The position numbers were made by a program, and so were the translations under genes. Shown here one piece after another: positions 61,441 through 64,000 of a stretch of 64,000 bases of DNA (the stretch's first letter is position 1; each line of letters begins with the position of its first letter). The DNA comes from Caballeronia sordidicola (GTDB lineage: Bacteria; Pseudomonadota; Gammaproteobacteria; Burkholderiales; Burkholderiaceae). The DNA lies in assembly GCF_001544455.2 (NCBI RefSeq), contig NZ_FCOC02000008.1, positions 62,001 to 126,000 of the forward strand. Reading direction: 5' to 3'. The notes under the pieces are model-generated. The model was not told the DNA's origin. It searched no databases and was given only the letters and a program-made list of their open reading frames with translations.

Positions 61441-62121
61441 ATGCCCACACAAGCCGACACGCCGCCGCTGCGCGCCATTGCGCTCACACGCCGCGATCCC
61501 GCGCGCAACGTCCTCCTTCTGCACCCAACTACGTTTGCCCTTGCCGCGGGACAGCGCGCGGTCGTCACAGGACCATCGGGGTCAGGCAAGAGCGTGCTCC
61601 TGCGGGCGCTCGCGCTGCTCGATCCGGTCGATGACGGCGTGATCCAGTGGCGCGGACGGCCGGTCGCGCGCGGCGGCATTCCCTCGTACAGGCGGCGCGT
61701 GGCCTACATTGCACAGCGGCCCGCCATGCTCGACGGCAGCGTGGAAGACAACTTGCGTTACCCGTTCTCGCTGAAGGTGTATCGCGATGTGCGCTTCGAT
61801 CGTGAGCGTGTGGTCGAACTCGCACGGCGCGCCGGCCGCGAAGCCGATTTCCTCGACAAAAGCGCGAGCGATTTATCGGGTGGCGAAGCGCAGATAGCCG
61901 CGCTGATCCGCGTGCTGCAAGTCGCCCCCGACATCCTGCTTCTCGACGAACCCACCGCGTCCCTTGATCCGGCCTCGGCGCTGGAAATAGAAGCGCTGGT
62001 CGACGCATGGTTCAACGATGGCCGCGGCGAACGCGCCAGCATCTGGGTATCGCATGATCCGGCCCAGGCTAAACGTGTGGGCGAACGCCACCTCGTCATG
62101 ACCGCCGGGGTCTTGTCATGA
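61441..62121 (+). CDS. fetA: ABC transporter ATP-binding protein, FetA-like
   Basis: A 226-residue ATPase. Walker A is GPSGSGKS (about residues 44-51), the signature LSGGEAQ, and Walker B LLLDEPTASLD, followed by SHDPAQAKRVGER. ATG 61441 begins MPTQADT; no better start is visible. It overlaps the permease gene by 4 bp. With an UPF0014-type permease this is the FetAB (YbbLM) iron exporter, which counters iron-driven oxidative stress in E. coli. Metal specificity here is inferred. Confidence 0.88.
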   Translation: MPTQADTPPLRAIALTRRDPARNVLLLHPTTFALAAGQRAVVTGPSGSGKSVLLRALALLDPVDDGVIQWRGRPVARGGIPSYRRRVAYIAQRPAMLDGSVEDNLRYPFSLKVYRDVRFDRERVVELARRAGREADFLDKSASDLSGGEAQIAALIRVLQVAPDILLLDEPTASLDPASALEIEALVDAWFNDGRGERASIWVSHDPAQAKRVGERHLVMTAGVLS

Positions 62122-62927
62122 GCGGCTACCAGACGCTGAGTCTTGCCGATATCGGGATCGCGGCGGCGCTGGTCCTCGTGAACGGCGTGTTGTCCGTGCT
62201 GCTGAAGCTCGACCTCGAACGCAAGCTCGCGTGGGCGGCGGCGAGAACCGTCGTGCAGTTGCTGGCCATTGGCTATGTGCTTGGTTGGGTTTTTCAGCAC
62301 GCGCGCTGGTACGTCGTGCTCCCGTTGATGGCATTGATGACATTGATCGCGGGGCTGTCGGCGTCGAACCGTGGACGGCGCACGTACGCCGGGCAGCGCG
62401 CGGACAGCATTGTGTCGATCTGGGTGAGTTCGTGGCTCGTGGCGGCGGTGGGATTGTTCGTCGTGATCCGAATTCATCCGTGGTACGAACCTCAGTACGC
62501 CATTCCTATTCTCGGGATGATCCTCGGCAATACGCTGACGGGCGTGTCGCTCGGCATCGAACGGATGACGGAAGAACTGACGGCGGGACGCGGCGTCGTG
62601 GAAATGTCGCTCGCACTTGGCGCGACGCGCTGGGAAGCGGCCCAGGGTCCGGCGCGGCAGGCGGTGCGCGCGGGCATGATTCCAACGTTGAACCAGATGA
62701 CCGTGGTCGGACTTGTGAGTTTGCCGGGGATGATGACGGGCCAGGTTCTCGCCGGGCAATCGCCGCTGCAGGCGGTGCGCTATCAAATCGTGATCATGTT
62801 CTTCATCGCGGCCGCGTCGGCGCTCGGCACGGTGGGCGCGGTGCTGATGACTTACCGGCGGCTGTTTTCGGCGGAACACCGCTTCATGGCGTCGAAGCTG
62901 GCCGAGAGAAAAACCAGCCGCAGATGA
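62118..62927 (+). CDS. fetB: FetB-like ABC transporter permease (UPF0014)
   Basis: A 269-residue inner-membrane protein with six to seven helices. ARTVVQLLAIGYVLGWVF, GMILGNTLTGVSLGIERM and SLALGATRWEAAQ (a coupling helix) are typical of UPF0014. NQMTVVGLVSLPGMMTGQVLAGQSP near residue 195 is also conserved. It overlaps fetA by 4 bp and ends 13 bp before the convergent histidine kinase gene. Iron export is inferred from the family. Confidence 0.9.
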   Translation: MSGYQTLSLADIGIAAALVLVNGVLSVLLKLDLERKLAWAAARTVVQLLAIGYVLGWVFQHARWYVVLPLMALMTLIAGLSASNRGRRTYAGQRADSIVSIWVSSWLVAAVGLFVVIRIHPWYEPQYAIPILGMILGNTLTGVSLGIERMTEELTAGRGVVEMSLALGATRWEAAQGPARQAVRAGMIPTLNQMTVVGLVSLPGMMTGQVLAGQSPLQAVRYQIVIMFFIAAASALGTVGAVLMTYRRLFSAEHRFMASKLAERKTSRR

Positions 62928-62940
62928 GCGGCCAGCCGCT

Positions 62941-64000
62941 TCATGCGGCGCCCGGCCGCCGCGCGAACGTATGGATCAGCGACTCGAGCCGCGCAAAATT
63001 CACCGGCTTCGTGAGGTGATCGAGAAAACCTGCTTCGTGGCATCGACGGATATCTTCGTCCATGCCGTAACCGGTGATCGCAACGGATGGCTTGCCAGGC
63101 TGCAATCCCGCCCATGCGCGCGCGACGTCGAGGCCGCTGCCGTCAGGCAGGCCGATGTCGCTGACAAGCAGGTCGAACGTATCCGATGCCGCCACCGACA
63201 ACGCTTGTGCAACGGTCGTGGCAACGGTGACCTGATGACCGAGCACTTCCAGAACCTGCGCCATGGCCGACGACGTATATTCGTTGTCCTCGACCAGCAA
63301 GACCTTCAGCGAGCGCACGATTTCATCGGGATCCTGAGCCGCGCTCGGCGACGCCTCGTCCTGCGCGCCGGATTTGACCAGCGGCAGCGTCAGCGTGAAA
63401 CGCGCGCCCTTGTCGCGTCCGTCGCTCTGAGCGGTCAGCGTGCCGCCGTGCTTCAAAGCCAGCGTGCTCGCGATGGCAAGTCCCAGTCCCAATCCGCCGA
63501 ACGCGCGGGTAATGGAATCGTCGGCTTGCTCGAAGGCCGAAAAGATGCGCGGCAATGCCTCGGCGCTGATGCCGATCCCGCTGTCGGTCACGGAAATGGC
63601 AATGGTCGATGCATCCGGATTCCACATCCGCACCGCAATACGCCCGCCCGCCGGCGTGAACTTCACCGCGTTCTTCATCAGGTTCCAGACGATCTGCTGC
63701 AGGCGCGCGGCATCGCCGAAAACCAGCGTCGAGCTTGCGCCGAGGGTGGTTTCCAGCGTCAGTCCCTTGCCGCGCAAATCCGACTCGGACATGTCGAGCG
63801 CGCTCGACATCAGCGTCTCGAGCACCACGTTCGCAAAATTCAGCGACAGCTTGCCGCGCGCGATGCTGGTCAGATCAAGCAGATCGTCGATCAGGCGCGC
63901 CTCCAGCTCCACGTTGCGCCGGATCAATTCGAGCGTGGGCTGGGCTTCGGCCGGCAGCGTGTGGCGCATTTCGAGCAGCCGGACGGCGGCCACGATAGGC
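62941..64000 (-). CDS. Hybrid sensor histidine kinase, 5' end beyond window
   Basis: About 352 residues are visible. The upstream end reads PIVAAVRLLEM, the helix following a HisKA H-box, so the phospho-His and any sensor domain lie outside the window. The ATPase boxes are QIVWNLMKNAVKFTPAGG (N), DSGIGI (G1), FSAFEQAD (F) and GGLGLGLAIA (G2). A C-terminal receiver domain has the phospho-Asp in LLVSDIGLPDGSG and the conserved Lys in LTKPV. It probably signals through a phosphorelay whose partner is not in the window. Confidence 0.92.
   Translation of the reverse strand, partial: PIVAAVRLLEMRHTLPAEAQPTLELIRRNVELEARLIDDLLDLTSIARGKLSLNFANVVLETLMSSALDMSESDLRGKGLTLETTLGASSTLVFGDAARLQQIVWNLMKNAVKFTPAGGRIAVRMWNPDASTIAISVTDSGIGISAEALPRIFSAFEQADDSITRAFGGLGLGLAIASTLALKHGGTLTAQSDGRDKGARFTLTLPLVKSGAQDEASPSAAQDPDEIVRSLKVLLVEDNEYTSSAMAQVLEVLGHQVTVATTVAQALSVAASDTFDLLVSDIGLPDGSGLDVARAWAGLQPGKPSVAITGYGMDEDIRRCHEAGFLDHLTKPVNFARLESLIHTFARRPGAA

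Noticed and set aside
1..64000. tRNA, rRNA, CRISPR arrays, insertion sequences, integrase or phage genes
   Set aside because: No cloverleaf-like tRNA, regularly spaced repeat, terminal inverted repeat with transposase, or phage module was recognised on reading both strands.

Overview
The window looks like a high-GC chromosome segment from a Burkholderiaceae bacterium, most likely Paraburkholderia or Caballeronia. This rests on codon use and on family content: a complete Wsp surface-sensing operon, a Pseudomonas/Burkholderia-type 2-ketogluconate (kgu) operon, and several small proteins typical of Burkholderiales. The assignment is inference, because no rRNA or marker gene is present. I see no tRNA, rRNA, CRISPR array, insertion sequence or prophage. 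The segment reads as ordinary, densely packed accessory metabolism and signalling, and both window edges cut through genes.

Positions 1-10,000 hold a truncated sugar ABC-transporter ATPase divergent from a FadR-type regulator. Next comes a Fur-boxed TonB siderophore receptor facing a three-gene membrane operon (PepSY protein plus two small membrane proteins), which has its own Fur box. Two small hypotheticals, a Rieske oxygenase and a DUF938 methyltransferase follow. Positions 10,000-25,400 hold an ankyrin protein, a PRC-barrel lipoprotein, an MFS transporter, an enoyl-CoA hydratase-like protein, a MerA-like flavoprotein, a sugar-acid-type catabolic cluster (aldehyde dehydrogenase, MFS importer, enolase-superfamily enzyme, GMC oxidoreductase), a LysR regulator, a cation/proton antiporter behind a near-perfect sigma-54 promoter, and a saccharopine-dehydrogenase-family enzyme with an Lrp regulator.

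Positions 25,400-40,200 hold a Spy/LTXXQ-like periplasmic protein, a PGDYG-type protein and a YhfC-like membrane protein. The kguE-kguK-kguT-kguD operon follows, with ptxS downstream and a 16-bp palindrome at the operon head. It imports 2-ketogluconate, phosphorylates it and reduces it to 6-phosphogluconate. Then come a YeiE/YeiH-like LysR/exporter pair, a glutathione S-transferase, a DkgB-like reductase, a CLC chloride channel with CBS domains, and a two-gene unit of small proteins behind a second sigma-54-like promoter.

Positions 40,200-56,700 hold a TetR regulator divergent from an RND efflux operon (adaptor, pump, outer-membrane channel), then an unrecognised secreted protein with recurring Asp/Asn-x-Trp motifs. 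The seven-gene wspABCDEFR operon couples a surface-sensing receptor to cyclic-di-GMP synthesis. Positions 56,700-64,000 open with a 555-bp non-coding region rich in DnaA-box-like 9-mers. A hipBA toxin-antitoxin pair with a 32-bp operator-like palindrome follows, then an AsmA-family protein, the fetAB-like iron exporter and a truncated hybrid histidine kinase.
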